Source of the DNA: CAYFXE01 sp964347035
Lineage (GTDB): Bacteria; Acidobacteriota; Aminicenantia; Aminicenantales; Aminicenantaceae
NCBI GenBank assembly: GCA_964347035.1
Contig: CAYFXE010000012.1
Location: 1 to 64,000, forward strand
DNA: 64,000 nt
Direction: 5' to 3'
Translations under genes and position numbers: made by a program
Shown here: positions 16,025 to 25,547 of the stretch, piece by piece
How positions within the stretch are numbered: position 1 is the stretch's first letter
Layout: each line of letters begins with the position of its first letter
The notes under the pieces: model-generated
What the model saw: only the letters and a program-made list of their open reading frames with translations
Told to the model about the DNA's origin: nothing
Database searches by the model: none

Positions 16025-17392
16025 TTAGAGCCCTCCTAACTCTTTCTTTTTAATTTTTTCGATGAGATCTTCCTGAAGAGCTAGTAATCGTGGCGATAGC
16101 TCGACTGGAAAAACCTCGCATTCGCCTTGAATCTTTTTGTATTTATCATCCAGTCTGGAGAATTCATCATGAAAAATGTCCTGGATCTCAGGGAGTGAAG
16201 GCGAAGGGGCTGTGATCCGCCCTTTGTCCATGACCTTTCGCAACAAAGGCTCACCTCCTTCGAATCGCTCATCACGCACACCGATGATATCCTTCTCTAT
16301 TTTATTCTGTCCTGAAATCAAGCGAAAAACTTGCTTTTCCGAGGGCAGTGATATCTTTTCAGGGCTTAATTTCAAGACGGGCTGTCCCCCGTAACTCGCT
16401 AGTTTGTAAGCCATATCCAAATAAGGAGCATCGGCGGAAACACCCATCTTAGTGCCCACACCGAAAGAGTCGATCTCAGCCCCTCGCTCGATAACCTCTA
16501 GGATTTTATATTCATCAAACGAACCGCTGGCGAAAATCGTGACATCTTGAAGGCCAGATTCTTGGAGGATGTGCCTGACTTCCCTGCTTAGGCTGGCGAT
16601 ATCCCCGCTATCCAACCTAACTCCCTTCAACCGATTACCCTTCTTGGCCATTTCTCGTCCGACCTCAACCGCTTTTTTCGTTCCGGCGATCGTATCGTAG
16701 GTATCCACCAGCAACATCGTATTCTCCGGAAAAGTCTGAGCAAAGGCCCGGAAGGCCCCGATTTCTTCCTCAAAACTGGTGACAAAAGAATGAGCCATTG
16801 TCCCGAAAATCGGAAGATCGTATGCCTTCCCTGCGAGCACGTTGCTCGTCCCGACGAATCCTCCGATAAAGCTCGCTCGAGCCACCTTCAAACCAGCATC
16901 CATTCCTTGAGTCCGCCGGAGTGAAAAATCGACAAGCTTCCGCGGCCCAGCAGCCCACACACAGCGAGAAGCTTTAGTGGCGATCATCACTTGCAGGTTT
17001 ATAGCGTTGATGATAAAGGTCTCGATAATCTGGGCTTCGACGATAGGGGCCGTGACTTCGAGGAGTGGTTCATCGGCGAAAAATATTCTTCCCTCAGGAA
17101 GGGCATAGACATCGCCGCTAAACCGGAATTTTTCGAGATAGGATAGAAACTCAGGATTAAAGAGACCTGTTTTTTCCAAGTAGTCAAGATCTTCCTGTTT
17201 GAATTGGATACTCTTCAGATACTGGAGGACATCATCCAGTCCGGCAGAGATGAAATAGCGACGTGCGGGAGGATAGTTGCGGATAAAAAGGCTGAACGTG
17301 GCTTGCTCAGACATATCATGTTCGAAATAACAAGCTGCCATTGTCAGTTCGTAGAGGTCTGTGAACAAAGCCAGATTTTTTTTCAGATTCAT
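16025..17392 (-). CDS. pncB: Nicotinate phosphoribosyltransferase
   Basis: 455 residues. Converts nicotinate and PRPP to nicotinate mononucleotide, the salvage entry to NAD. The opening ALFTDLYELTMAACY and the segments VDFSLRRTQGMDA, GVRLDSGDI and VGTKMGVSADAPYLDM are typical. ATG 17392 has GAGGG seven bases upstream; two earlier in-frame ATGs are too close to, or upstream of, that site. NAD can also be made de novo here, since nadA lies at 24042-24984. Confidence 0.92.
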   Translation of the reverse strand: MNLKKNLALFTDLYELTMAACYFEHDMSEQATFSLFIRNYPPARRYFISAGLDDVLQYLKSIQFKQEDLDYLEKTGLFNPEFLSYLEKFRFSGDVYALPEGRIFFADEPLLEVTAPIVEAQIIETFIINAINLQVMIATKASRCVWAAGPRKLVDFSLRRTQGMDAGLKVARASFIGGFVGTSNVLAGKAYDLPIFGTMAHSFVTSFEEEIGAFRAFAQTFPENTMLLVDTYDTIAGTKKAVEVGREMAKKGNRLKGVRLDSGDIASLSREVRHILQESGLQDVTIFASGSFDEYKILEVIERGAEIDSFGVGTKMGVSADAPYLDMAYKLASYGGQPVLKLSPEKISLPSEKQVFRLISGQNKIEKDIIGVRDERFEGGEPLLRKVMDKGRITAPSPSLPEIQDIFHDEFSRLDDKYKKIQGECEVFPVELSPRLLALQEDLIEKIKKKELGGL

Positions 17393-17473
17393 CAACATAC
17401 CCTCAAGGATTATATACAACGTCCATTTTTCTCATCATAATGACAATCAGGAATAAAATCAAACCAGTGAGAA

Positions 17474-17570
17474 GGGGTCAGACCTTTCTAATTTTCATAA
17501 TAAATATGAGTACATGCTACCCTCTCATAATCGATAGGGGAAATTATGAACATTAGGAAGGTCTGACCCC
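17474..17570. repeat. Palindromic dispersed element 1 (GGGGTCAGACCTT type)
   Basis: A 97-bp element with near-perfect inverted ends: GGGGTCAGACCTT at 17474-17486 and AAGGTCTGACCCC at 17558-17570. The arms stay partly complementary for about 30 bp, through a CATAAT/ATTATG pair. It lies between pncB and the 3' end of amrS. The same core recurs at 32943 and 50164. It carries no gene; it resembles a REP/MITE-type non-autonomous element. Confidence 0.75.
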
Positions 17571-17576
17571 AATCTG

Positions 17577-18587
17577 TTAAAAGACTCCGGCGATCTGGCC
17601 GCCGCAAGAGGGACAAGAGGCATCCTGGAGTTTGATCTTCCCGATAAAAAAGCCCTGTCTGGGGATAAGTACTTCTTGGCAGTGGGGACAGAGAGTGTGC
17701 TCGGCCACACCCAACACATTGCCGACATAGACGTAATTAAGCCCCTCTTTTTTACCGATCTCGAACGCCTTTCGCAGAGTCTCGACGGGTGTTGGTCGAG
17801 AATCTGTGTATTGATAGTCTGGATGAAAACGACTGATATGCCAGGGAATGTTCGGATCCAGATCGTGGATGAACCGAGCGACCTGGGTCAATTCCTCATC
17901 CGAATCATTCTGATCAGGTATCACGAGTGTGGTCACCTCGATCCAGATGCCTAATTTTTTCATCAGGCGAATGGAGTTTAGAACTGGCTCTAGATGGGCC
18001 CGACAGAATTCCTTGTAGAAATCCTCTTTGAAAGACTTCAAATCTACATTACAGGCATCCAGATAAGGATGGATGACCTCAAGGGCCTCGGGCGTCATGT
18101 AGCCGTTGGTGACAAAAACGTTGGCCAGGCCTTGCTTTTTAGCCAGTTTTGCTGAATCGAAGGCGTATTCGAAAAAAATCGTCGGCTCTGTGTAAGTGTA
18201 TGAAACACTTTGGCAGCCATGGGATTTGGCTTGGTGGACAACCTCTTCTGGAGTCAGTCTATAGCCCGACTCGTCTTCTTTATTCCTTCGTGTGCTCTGA
18301 GAAATCTGCCAGTTTTGACAGAAAGGGCAACGGAAATTACATCCGATAGTGGCTATGGAAAAAGACGTCGTCCCTGGTAAAAAATGATAGAGCGGTTTTT
18401 TTTCTATCGGGTCCACATGGGCGGCGATGACGTCTCCGTAGACAAGAGTCAAGAGCGTACCTCCCTTGTTCTGTCGTACTCCACAGATTCCAAATTTCGA
18501 GTCGGCTATCTGACAACGGTGATGGCACAAAGAGCAGGAGACCTTCTGCTCAGGGAGTGAACGGAAAAGCATGGCTTCCTTCATCAT
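17577..18587 (-). CDS. amrS: Radical SAM protein AmrS (AmmeMemoRadiSam family)
   Basis: 336 residues from ATG 18587. The radical SAM motif CNFRCPFC follows the family-typical DPIEKKPLYHFLPGT. The N-terminal CSLCHHRC and C-terminal CPHCQ/CPSCGG pairs may bind additional metal. The start has AAAGGAG at good spacing; the longer frame to 18677 is not supported. In other genomes this enzyme is found with Memo and AMMECR1 proteins, which are not seen here. Its substrate is not established. The stop codon is seven bases from palindromic element 1. Confidence 0.88.
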   Translation of the reverse strand: MMKEAMLFRSLPEQKVSCSLCHHRCQIADSKFGICGVRQNKGGTLLTLVYGDVIAAHVDPIEKKPLYHFLPGTTSFSIATIGCNFRCPFCQNWQISQSTRRNKEDESGYRLTPEEVVHQAKSHGCQSVSYTYTEPTIFFEYAFDSAKLAKKQGLANVFVTNGYMTPEALEVIHPYLDACNVDLKSFKEDFYKEFCRAHLEPVLNSIRLMKKLGIWIEVTTLVIPDQNDSDEELTQVARFIHDLDPNIPWHISRFHPDYQYTDSRPTPVETLRKAFEIGKKEGLNYVYVGNVLGVAEHTLCPHCQEVLIPRQGFFIGKIKLQDASCPSCGGQIAGVF

Positions 18588-18702
18588 CTCGAATCTCCTT
18601 TTTGAAAACCCGTCTTCTCTGTGTAGAAAGCGATCAAGTCTTGAGGCTTGTCGGTGAATATCCCGATACGATGGCAATGAATCATATCTGAAGTCCTGTA
18701 TC

Positions 18703-19371
18703 TCAAGTTTGAGACTCTGTCCCTAGATCAGGATAAAAATCTCTGGCTGATGGGCAAAGGTGACAGAGGGAACACTGGGGACATTGGGGCTTCCGGGCTT
18801 GACAGATTCTGCGGCCATGGTTGACCAGCATATAATTGAAATCCAGCCAATCCTTCTTGGGGACGATATTCATCAGGTCTATTTCAACTTTATCCGGATT
18901 TTTCTGCTGGCTCAAACCCAATCTCTGCGACAACCGCTTCACATGGGTATCGACAGCTATTCCTTCAGCCTTTTTGTATGAGCTGGATAGAACGATATTG
19001 GCCGTCTTCCGGGCCACTCCAGGAAGAGTAATGAGGTCCTCCATCCTGTCTGGAACTTCGCCATTATAATCTTCTACGATCTTTTTACTGGCGTTAATGA
19101 TGCTTTTGGCTTTATTCCTGAAGAAGCCCGTGGGTCGGATTTCCTTTTCTAAGACTCCTTGGTCTGCCTGGGCAAAATCTTGGGCATTCAGATACTTCTG
19201 GAAGAGGAAGGGGGTGATCTCGTTGACTTTCTCATCCGTGCATTGGGCGGAGAGGATCGTGGCTACGAGAATCTGAAGAGGCGATTCGAACCTGAGGGCA
19301 GTGCGGCTCTGCGGGTATTCCTTCTTTAATATTTGGATGATTTCTATGACTCTATCTCTGGCCTTTTCCAC
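18703..19371 (-). CDS. nth: Endonuclease III
   Basis: 222 residues. A DNA glycosylase/AP lyase for oxidised pyrimidines. The helix-hairpin-helix LITLPGVARKTANIVL is followed by the catalytic Asp region (AVDTHVKRLSQRLGL), and four cysteines near the end (CQARKPQCPQCSLCHLC) hold a 4Fe-4S cluster. The start is GTG with AGGAGG six bases upstream. In the 142 bases upstream an 8-bp inverted repeat (19421-19428 with 19467-19474) is the only structure noticed. Confidence 0.94.
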   Translation of the reverse strand: MEKARDRVIEIIQILKKEYPQSRTALRFESPLQILVATILSAQCTDEKVNEITPFLFQKYLNAQDFAQADQGVLEKEIRPTGFFRNKAKSIINASKKIVEDYNGEVPDRMEDLITLPGVARKTANIVLSSSYKKAEGIAVDTHVKRLSQRLGLSQQKNPDKVEIDLMNIVPKKDWLDFNYMLVNHGRRICQARKPQCPQCSLCHLCPSARDFYPDLGTESQT

Positions 19372-19513
19372 CTTATTCCTCCTCCACTAGAAAAAAAGAG
19401 CTAACCAATTTTTTGGGGACTGCCTCCTGAATATAATCTGTCCTATTTATAGGCTCTCTTTTCATTAGGAGGCAACCTCCATCTTCTCTCGTCACAGAAA
19501 GGAAAGTCTCTTC

Positions 19514-21640
19514 CTAAAAGGGACACAGCCCAGAAGAACACCCTCCGGAGTATTCAGCTGCCGCATAGATGAAGCCCATCTCCTCCCGTCTTTCTTCACC
19601 AACTCTCGCATCAAAAGATAACACCTGATTTTTCTTTGTCCCATATCGATAAATCGTTATTCCCTTGCACTTTAATTCGTGGGCCATGAGATAGATGTTT
19701 CTCACATCCTCGACGGTCGCATCAGAGGGAAGATTAATCGTTTTAGAGACGGAATTATCAGTATATTTTTGAAAGGCCGCCTGGATCCTGAGATGCTGTT
19801 CCGGGGAAACATCAAAGGAGGTGATAAAGATCCTCTTCAATTCGGAGGGCAGCTCGTGGATCTGCTGGATTGAACCGTACTGCCCCACCCTGGCCATCAG
19901 CTCCCGTGAATACAGCCCTCTTCTGTGAAGTTCTCTTTCGAAGAGAGGATGTGTTTCAAAAAGCCTCGTCCCAGAAAGGACGTTGCGGACAAAACTCAAT
20001 GCAAAAAGCGGCTCTATACCGCTCGAACAACCGGCCACGATGCTGATTGTTCCCGTCGGAGCGACTGTGTTGACGGTGGCATTGCGCAGCCTGAGACTCT
20101 TCTTGGCAGGATAAATAGACTTCTCATAGTTAGGAAAAACTCCTCTTTCTTCGGCTAGCGCTGCCGAAGATTCCAAGGATTCCTGATGGAAAAATTTCAT
20201 CAATTCTTCAGCCATTTGGACGGCCTTCTTGCTCGTGTAAGAAATCCCAAGTTTGATCAGAAAATCGGCAAAGCCCATAATACCCAGCCCGATCTTCCGG
20301 TTGGCGAATGTGATATCCTTGATCTGGGGCAGAGGGTATCTGTTGACTTCTATGACATCATCCAATAAGCGGACAGCCCACCGTATCCTGTCTTTCAGTC
20401 TTTCCCACTGGACAGAACCATCTTTAACGAATTTTGATATGTCTATGGACCCGAGATTGCAGCTTTCGTAAGGAAGGAGGGGGATCTCCCCGCAAGGATT
20501 CGTGGCTTCGATCTGACCGATTTCAGGAGTCGGGTTATGGCGGTTGATCTCATCTAGAAAGACAACGCCTGGATCACCTGATTTCCAGGCAGCATAGACG
20601 ATCAAATCAAACAGAGCCGGGGCTTTCATCGACTTCACTTTCTTATGCGTTCGCGGATTGACAAGATCGAAGGATTCCTTCTTCTGGACGGCTTCCATGA
20701 ATCGATCGGTCACAGCGACCGAGAGATTAAAGTTAGAGAAGGAATCTTCCTCGAGTTTGGCTTCGATAAATTCAACGATATCTGGATGATCACAGCGCAG
20801 GATTCCCATATTGGCCCCTCTCCGCCTTCCTCCTTGGACGATGATTCCTGTGGCGTGGTTGAAGATACTCATAAAAGATACGGGACCAGAGGCTTCTCCT
20901 TTCGTGGTAGAGACAAGGTCGCCCTTGGGCCTGAGTCGGGAGAAATCGAAGCCTGTTCCACCTCCAGTTTGATGGATGAGGGCCATGTTCTTCAATCCCC
21001 TGAATATCCCTTCCATCGAATCCTCCACTGGCAGAACAAAACAGGCGGAGAGCTGTCCAAGGGAGGTTCCAGAGTTCATCATCGTCGGAGAGTTAGGTAA
21101 AAATTCAAGCTGACTCATCATCTGAAAAAAAACATCCTCTACGTCCTCAGGACTAGAGGATGATTTAAAATTCGCCTCCGCTTGACTGATATGCCTCGAC
21201 ACGCGGCGGAAGAGCTCTTTGGGTGTTTCAACGACATTGCGTTCATCATCTTTTAACAGGTACCTTCTCTTCAAGACGAGAAGGGTGTTGAGAGGAAGCT
21301 TAAGGTCATCCCTGACACCAAAAATAACTTTGGCTTGCCGCAGGTCTTTATGCTCCTCTCGATACAAGATATAGCTCCGCGCTACTCCCCGATACCCCAT
21401 CTCCATCAACACTTGCTCGACGAGATCCTGAATATCCTCGACTGAGGGGATTTTATCTTGATACTGGTCCACCACTCTGTCGAGGACGCGATTTCCGATT
21501 AATTCAGATATTTCTAAGGATTGTCTTTCGTCTTCGAGCACTTCCAGGGCGGCCCTAAAGACCGCGGTTTTTATTTTCCGCTCGTCAAAATCCACGAGTG
21601 AATTATCTCTTTTTCGTATTCTATCCGGTAATCTCTTCAT
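19514..21640 (-). CDS. nrdJ: Adenosylcobalamin-dependent (class II) ribonucleoside-diphosphate reductase
   Basis: 708 residues. Reduces ribonucleotides without oxygen using B12. An N-terminal ATP-cone (RKRDNSLVDFDERKIKTAVFRA, about 1-95) precedes the barrel. Class II-type segments include GGTGFDFSRLRPKGD, NPCGEIPLLPYESCNLGS (active-site cysteine region) and APTGTISIVAGCSSGIEP. The C-terminal GGCSSGLCPF holds the redox cysteine pair. It is 14 bases downstream of the membrane protease gene. The choice of B12 enzyme fits an anaerobic life. Confidence 0.93.
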   Translation of the reverse strand: MKRLPDRIRKRDNSLVDFDERKIKTAVFRAALEVLEDERQSLEISELIGNRVLDRVVDQYQDKIPSVEDIQDLVEQVLMEMGYRGVARSYILYREEHKDLRQAKVIFGVRDDLKLPLNTLLVLKRRYLLKDDERNVVETPKELFRRVSRHISQAEANFKSSSSPEDVEDVFFQMMSQLEFLPNSPTMMNSGTSLGQLSACFVLPVEDSMEGIFRGLKNMALIHQTGGGTGFDFSRLRPKGDLVSTTKGEASGPVSFMSIFNHATGIIVQGGRRRGANMGILRCDHPDIVEFIEAKLEEDSFSNFNLSVAVTDRFMEAVQKKESFDLVNPRTHKKVKSMKAPALFDLIVYAAWKSGDPGVVFLDEINRHNPTPEIGQIEATNPCGEIPLLPYESCNLGSIDISKFVKDGSVQWERLKDRIRWAVRLLDDVIEVNRYPLPQIKDITFANRKIGLGIMGFADFLIKLGISYTSKKAVQMAEELMKFFHQESLESSAALAEERGVFPNYEKSIYPAKKSLRLRNATVNTVAPTGTISIVAGCSSGIEPLFALSFVRNVLSGTRLFETHPLFERELHRRGLYSRELMARVGQYGSIQQIHELPSELKRIFITSFDVSPEQHLRIQAAFQKYTDNSVSKTINLPSDATVEDVRNIYLMAHELKCKGITIYRYGTKKNQVLSFDARVGEERREEMGFIYAAAEYSGGCSSGLCPF

Positions 21641-21654
21641 TCTTATTTCTGCCT

Positions 21655-22770
21655 TTAGACTCCGAGTTCAGAGTGAAGCTGGATGAAGCGGAGAATATCA
21701 CTCCGACAGATGATGCCAGTGATTTTTCCATCTTTAAGGACCGGAACCTGATGAATATCCTTGGCGGTGAGGCTATTGAGAATCGTATTTCCATCGGCCT
21801 CTGGGGAAACAAACATCAGTTCCTCCCGAGGAGTCATGATATCTTCCACTGTTTCATCAGACCACTTCTCTCGAGGTGTGGCTTTAACATCTTCGAGACA
21901 CACGATGCCTCTCACCTCATCTTCCTCCAGGACGAGAAAGACTCTCTCTTTTTTCTTGAGGATGAAATCATCAACGAGCTTCTGAACCGAGAGATCATGC
22001 CTCACTGACTGGTAATCCTTGGTCATCAGATTTTCAGCCTTCACTCCTTTGAGCACAGCTTCGACCATGACCCGACGATAGCCTCTGACTGCAGCGCTGT
22101 GGAGAAACCAGCCGATGAATATCAGCCAAAGACCCGAAAGATATCCCCTCAGGACCTGGATGCCGCCCAATACCATCAGGAGAAAGGCAAAACCCTGTCC
22201 TGTTTTAGAGGCGATACGGGTTGCCTGCCTCAGGTTTCCAGTAACCTGCCAAATAATGGCTCTCAAGACTCTCCCCCCATCCATCGGAAAACCAGGGAGG
22301 AGATTAAAAATACCTAAAATAATGTTGATGAGCGCCAAATAAGAAGCCATTGCATACAAAGGGTCACCAATCCCTCTCAAGATTAAAGCGAGGATAAAGA
22401 AGACAAAGCCGAGCCCGAAACTGGTTAAAGGCCCCACAAGAGACATCACCAGTTCTTGCAAGGGCCTTTTGGGTTCCTCTGTTATCTGAGCCACACCGCC
22501 CAGGATGAACAGAGTGATATTGCGGACCTTCTCACCCTGTTTTATGGCCGCGATGGAATGAGCGAGTTCATGAATTAAGACCGAGCTGAATATGAAAAGG
22601 CTTGTCAGAATCCCGATGAGCCAATACAGCCCTGTGCTCCACCCTGGATAGCCCTGAGGATAATAATTAGCGGCTAAAACCCAACTGAACAGAACAAAGA
22701 TTAAAAACCAACTGGAATCGACGTTAATGTCGATCCCAAAAATTCTACCGATGCGCCAAGAATGCCTCAT
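21655..22770 (-). CDS. Site-2-protease family zinc metalloprotease with CBS domains (Rip-like)
   Basis: 371 residues, M50 family. The zinc motif HELAH lies in a membrane segment (SVLIHELAHSIAAI) and the third ligand is in GFPMDGGRVLRA. About six hydrophobic helices occupy residues 1-215. Two CBS modules follow (roughly 240-370: NLMTKDYQSV and DIMTPREEL), which often sense adenylates. Bacterial homologues cut membrane-bound regulators; the target here is unknown. A ribosome-binding site (AAAGGAG) precedes the start. The 189 bases upstream show nothing recognisable. Confidence 0.9.
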   Translation of the reverse strand: MRHSWRIGRIFGIDINVDSSWFLIFVLFSWVLAANYYPQGYPGWSTGLYWLIGILTSLFIFSSVLIHELAHSIAAIKQGEKVRNITLFILGGVAQITEEPKRPLQELVMSLVGPLTSFGLGFVFFILALILRGIGDPLYAMASYLALINIILGIFNLLPGFPMDGGRVLRAIIWQVTGNLRQATRIASKTGQGFAFLLMVLGGIQVLRGYLSGLWLIFIGWFLHSAAVRGYRRVMVEAVLKGVKAENLMTKDYQSVRHDLSVQKLVDDFILKKKERVFLVLEEDEVRGIVCLEDVKATPREKWSDETVEDIMTPREELMFVSPEADGNTILNSLTAKDIHQVPVLKDGKITGIICRSDILRFIQLHSELGV

Positions 22771-22959
22771 CCTCTTACTCCTTTCTTAGAAGAGCGCAAT
22801 TATGGGAGATGGACTACTGCCTCCCTCGAGAATAGACCAGATGTCGCAATTCCTCATCAAGAATAGTCATTATGTCGTGAATACCTGCCGGTATAAGGGA
22901 CCTGATTTCTCTGAAGTCGTTCGGTTACCTGCGTCTGGCTGTTTGCGGTTCTTTCCTCT

Positions 22960-23475
22960 CTATGGTCCTAAGTGAACCATTTCATGGGAAAAATGGAAGT
23001 CTTCTACGTCATAATATTCTGGAAATTTCTCGAGTAAATCTATCTCTGATTTTACCATGAAATAGTGGCTTCTTTCTACACGGGATAAGTATTCTAGGAG
23101 CTTCCGGCTCTCATCCCTCTCAACCTCTTGGCTTTTTCCCTTGTAAAATTCCTCTGATAACTTTTCGGCCTTGAGAGCTGCCTTGAATATATCCAGGATG
23201 GTGGGTTCGGTTTTAGCCTCAACTTTGATGGGTGGAAGAAATGATCTTTCTGGAAGCTCGACCTTTTTGGCTGGATACTTTTGTGAATGTAAATTCTCCA
23301 GGATCTTGCGATGTTTTTTCTCTTCATAGATCAGGAATTTTAATTTCTTCTTCAATAATGCGTTTTTTACTCGATCATGGAGTTTGGTATAGGTAGAGAC
23401 AGCCTCGATTTCTGACTTGATGGCCAGGGCCAACACTTCATGAGAGAGCGCTTCATTAGGCAAAGTCACTATCAT
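22960..23475 (-). CDS. Ferritin-like / rubrerythrin-type diiron protein without rubredoxin domain
   Basis: About 170 residues. Two helical repeats carry spaced Glu and ExxH pairs (IKSEIEAVSTYTKL ... YEEKKHRKIL; AEKLSEEFY ... VERSHYFM), as in rubrerythrin-like diiron folds. Start is ATG 23475 or GTG 23469; the GTG has better spacing from AGGAGG. The in-frame extension to 23796 overlaps rubrerythrin and is not real. Last gene of the kor/Fe-S/nadA operon, 43 bases after rubrerythrin. Probably peroxide or iron handling. Confidence 0.78.
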   Translation of the reverse strand: MIVTLPNEALSHEVLALAIKSEIEAVSTYTKLHDRVKNALLKKKLKFLIYEEKKHRKILENLHSQKYPAKKVELPERSFLPPIKVEAKTEPTILDIFKAALKAEKLSEEFYKGKSQEVERDESRKLLEYLSRVERSHYFMVKSEIDLLEKFPEYYDVEDFHFSHEMVHLGP

Positions 23476-23518
23476 CCTCCTCTTTTCCACAGCGCTCGGA
23501 GCGCTAAGTCGATATCGA

Positions 23519-24022
23519 TTAGAATCTTGAGAACTTTTCCTTTGGAGAACCGCACACAGGACACATCTCCGGAGCTTCTCCCTCCACGGTGAATCCACAG
23601 ACTTGACAGACATGAATCGGGAAGAACTCAAGATCCTGGCCTTGTTCGACAGCCTCTTTGGCTCTTTTGTACAATCCGGCATGGACTTCCTCAGCTGCCA
23701 TAGCCCACTTAGTAGTCGTCTGGGCTCCTGTCTCCTGTTGATCTTCCGCGACTTTGATGTAAGCCGGATACATCTCTGTGACCTCGAAATTTTCACCTTC
23801 CATGGCTTCCTTCAAGTTTTCCTCAGTTTTTCCGATTCCCGAGAGCGTTCTCAAGTGATTGGTGGCATGCACCTGTTCAGCGTAAGAATTAGCCCTGAAC
23901 AGCCTGGCCACGTTGGCAAAATTTTCTTTTTCTGCCTTATCGGCAAATGCCAGATATTTCATGTGAGCTTGACTTTCTCCGGCAAAAGCATTCTTGAGGT
24001 TTTCTTCTGTCATCTTTCTCAT
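23519..24022 (-). CDS. rbr: Rubrerythrin
   Basis: 167 residues. The N-terminal four-helix diiron domain has NLKNAFAGESQAHMKYLAFA and AAEEVHAGLYKRA; the C-terminal rubredoxin-like domain has CQVCGFTVEGEAPEMCPVCG. Rubrerythrins reduce hydrogen peroxide with electrons from rubredoxin, protecting anaerobes. AAAGGAG precedes the start. It sits 19 bases after nadA, whose enzyme has an oxygen-sensitive 4Fe-4S cluster, so joint regulation is sensible. Confidence 0.95.
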   Translation of the reverse strand: MRKMTEENLKNAFAGESQAHMKYLAFADKAEKENFANVARLFRANSYAEQVHATNHLRTLSGIGKTEENLKEAMEGENFEVTEMYPAYIKVAEDQQETGAQTTTKWAMAAEEVHAGLYKRAKEAVEQGQDLEFFPIHVCQVCGFTVEGEAPEMCPVCGSPKEKFSRF

Positions 24023-24041
24023 CTTATTTCTCCTTTTATTT

Positions 24042-24984
24042 TTAAATTTTTATCATCTTCTCGATCGCTCCTCTCGCCTGTTGGCTGATCTCAGGAGGAA
24101 CTTCGACTCTATGAACCATATCCTCTAAAGATTTTAAGACCTTTAAGAGAGTGATCTTTTTCATGTTATAACATAGAGCTGTGTTCAAGGCTGGATAAAA
24201 AGTTTTCTCCGGGTTCTCCTTTTTTAAACGGTGAATGATCCCCGATTCCGTACCGATGATGACCTCCTCCTCCAATTCGCGCTGCATTCCTTCCTGGTAG
24301 GNNNNNNNNNNTGGTCTTCTTGGCTTCCTTGACCATGCCTCCTGTGGATAAGACTTTATCCGCCAAGTCGATGACTTCCGGTCGGCATTCTGGATGAACC
24401 CAAATTTCGGCCTCAGGATAAAGACTCTTCTTCTCCCGGATATCCTTGGCCAGGATATTGTTGTGCACGTAACAATAACCATCCCAAGGAATAATCTTTT
24501 TTTTCGTGTGGCGAGCTACGAAGGCAGCCAGATTCTTATCCGGCACAAACAAAATTTCGTCCCCATCCAAAGAATCAACAACCTTCAAAGCATTAGAGGA
24601 AGTACAACAGATGTCGCACTCAGCCTTGACCTCGGCACTCGTGTTGACGTAACAGACAGCTTTTCCCCCTGGATAGTGCGTTTTCCACTCTCGTAGCTCA
24701 GGAGCTATCACCATATCCGCCATCGGACAGCCTGCCTTGATGTCAGGCATCAGTACCGTCTTTTCGGGAGCAAGAATCGCCGCAGTTTCTGCCATGAAAT
24801 GAACACCACAGAAAACAATAACCTCCTGGTCAACTTGAGCGGCCTCCTGGCTCAAGCCCAAGGAATCGCCGATAAAATCGGCCACATCCTGGACTTCGCC
24901 TATCTGGTAATTGTGAGCCAGGATGATGGCGTCTCTCTCCTTTTTGAGCTTCTGGATCCTGTCTTGGATATCGTCCTTTCTCAC
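24042..24984 (-). CDS. nadA: Quinolinate synthase, interrupted by an assembly gap
   Basis: Condenses iminoaspartate and DHAP to quinolinate using a 4Fe-4S cluster. The N-terminal part (24984 to the gap) has AHNYQIGEVQDVADF, MPDIKAGCPMADM, CDICCTSSNA and WVHPECRPEV. The C-terminal part continues in another frame after ten Ns at 24302-24311 (IIGTESGIIHRL, TALCYNMKKITL). The frame change is explained by the arbitrary gap length, not by mutation. The expected length of about 305 residues fits. The start overlaps the STAS gene by four bases. Confidence 0.93.
24302..24311. other. Assembly gap (10 N) inside nadA
   Basis: Ten Ns. The nadA frame differs on the two sides, so the true gap length is not ten bases (modulo three). 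Confidence 0.95.
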
Positions 24985-25256
24985 TTTTCTTCCTGAAGAT
25001 TCATCTTGAGCAATTCCTGGATGAACAGGGACGAATTTCTCTTTTCCACCTTTTCGGAAGGAAGGTCATGGAGCATTCTAGCTGCTTTCTCATCCAGGTA
25101 TCTCACCTTTGAAAAATCGAGGATGATTTTATCTCCTTCATCCATTCCTTTGTTGATTTCTGCATGGAGCTCTTGGATCCATCCTTGACAAATTTTTCCT
25201 TCGAGATACAAGACTTTTTGTTTTCGTCCTTCTTTTTTAGCTGTGATTCTTAACAT
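24981..25256 (-). CDS. Small STAS-domain-like protein
   Basis: 91 residues. The pattern KVLYLEGKICQGWIQELHAEI ... KIILDFSKVRYLDEKAARML resembles the STAS fold of anti-sigma-factor antagonists, with the usual aspartate-containing strand before the short helix. The phosphorylatable serine of SpoIIAA-type proteins is not obvious: the place after DFSKVRYLD is Glu/Lys. Lies between tusA (7 bases) and nadA (4-base overlap). Its role in an Fe-S/NAD cluster is unknown. Confidence 0.6.
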   Translation of the reverse strand: MLRITAKKEGRKQKVLYLEGKICQGWIQELHAEINKGMDEGDKIILDFSKVRYLDEKAARMLHDLPSEKVEKRNSSLFIQELLKMNLQEEK

Positions 25257-25263
25257 TTTTTGA

Positions 25264-25497
25264 TTATTCTTTGACTTTTTTTACGTAGACTTTAAAAGTC
25301 TCGTCTTCCTCTTCCAATCCCAAATACTCTTGGCCGGTCTGACGGCACCAAGCTGGCATATCCTCTTTTATTCCTTTATCCGTGGAAACCACTTCCAGAA
25401 CTTTACCCACCTTCATTTTCTTGATCCTCTGGGCGGTCTGGATGATGGGCATCGGACAGAGCAACCCGAAGCAATCCAGCGTTTCATCTGCTTTCAT
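25264..25497 (-). CDS. TusA-family sulfur carrier protein
   Basis: 77 residues with the family motif LDCFGLLCPMPIIQTAQ (CPMP with the persulfide-accepting Cys) and VVSTDKGIKEDMPAWC. TusA-like proteins carry sulfane sulfur from a desulfurase to tRNA thiolation, molybdopterin or other targets. Here it follows the IscU gene by 50 bases. As the neighbouring NifS-like protein lacks the PLP lysine, the source of its sulfur is an open question. Confidence 0.85.
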   Translation of the reverse strand: MKADETLDCFGLLCPMPIIQTAQRIKKMKVGKVLEVVSTDKGIKEDMPAWCRQTGQEYLGLEEEDETFKVYVKKVKE

Positions 25498-25547
25498 CGC
25501 TATTCTTTTCTCACGGAATCAATCCTGTGCTCCCTATTCTCAGAAAA

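Noticed and set aside
23476..23796. N-terminal extension of the ferritin-like gene
   Set aside because: It overlaps the rubrerythrin gene in another frame and its residues are basic and compositionally odd; a good ribosome-binding site supports the start near 23475.
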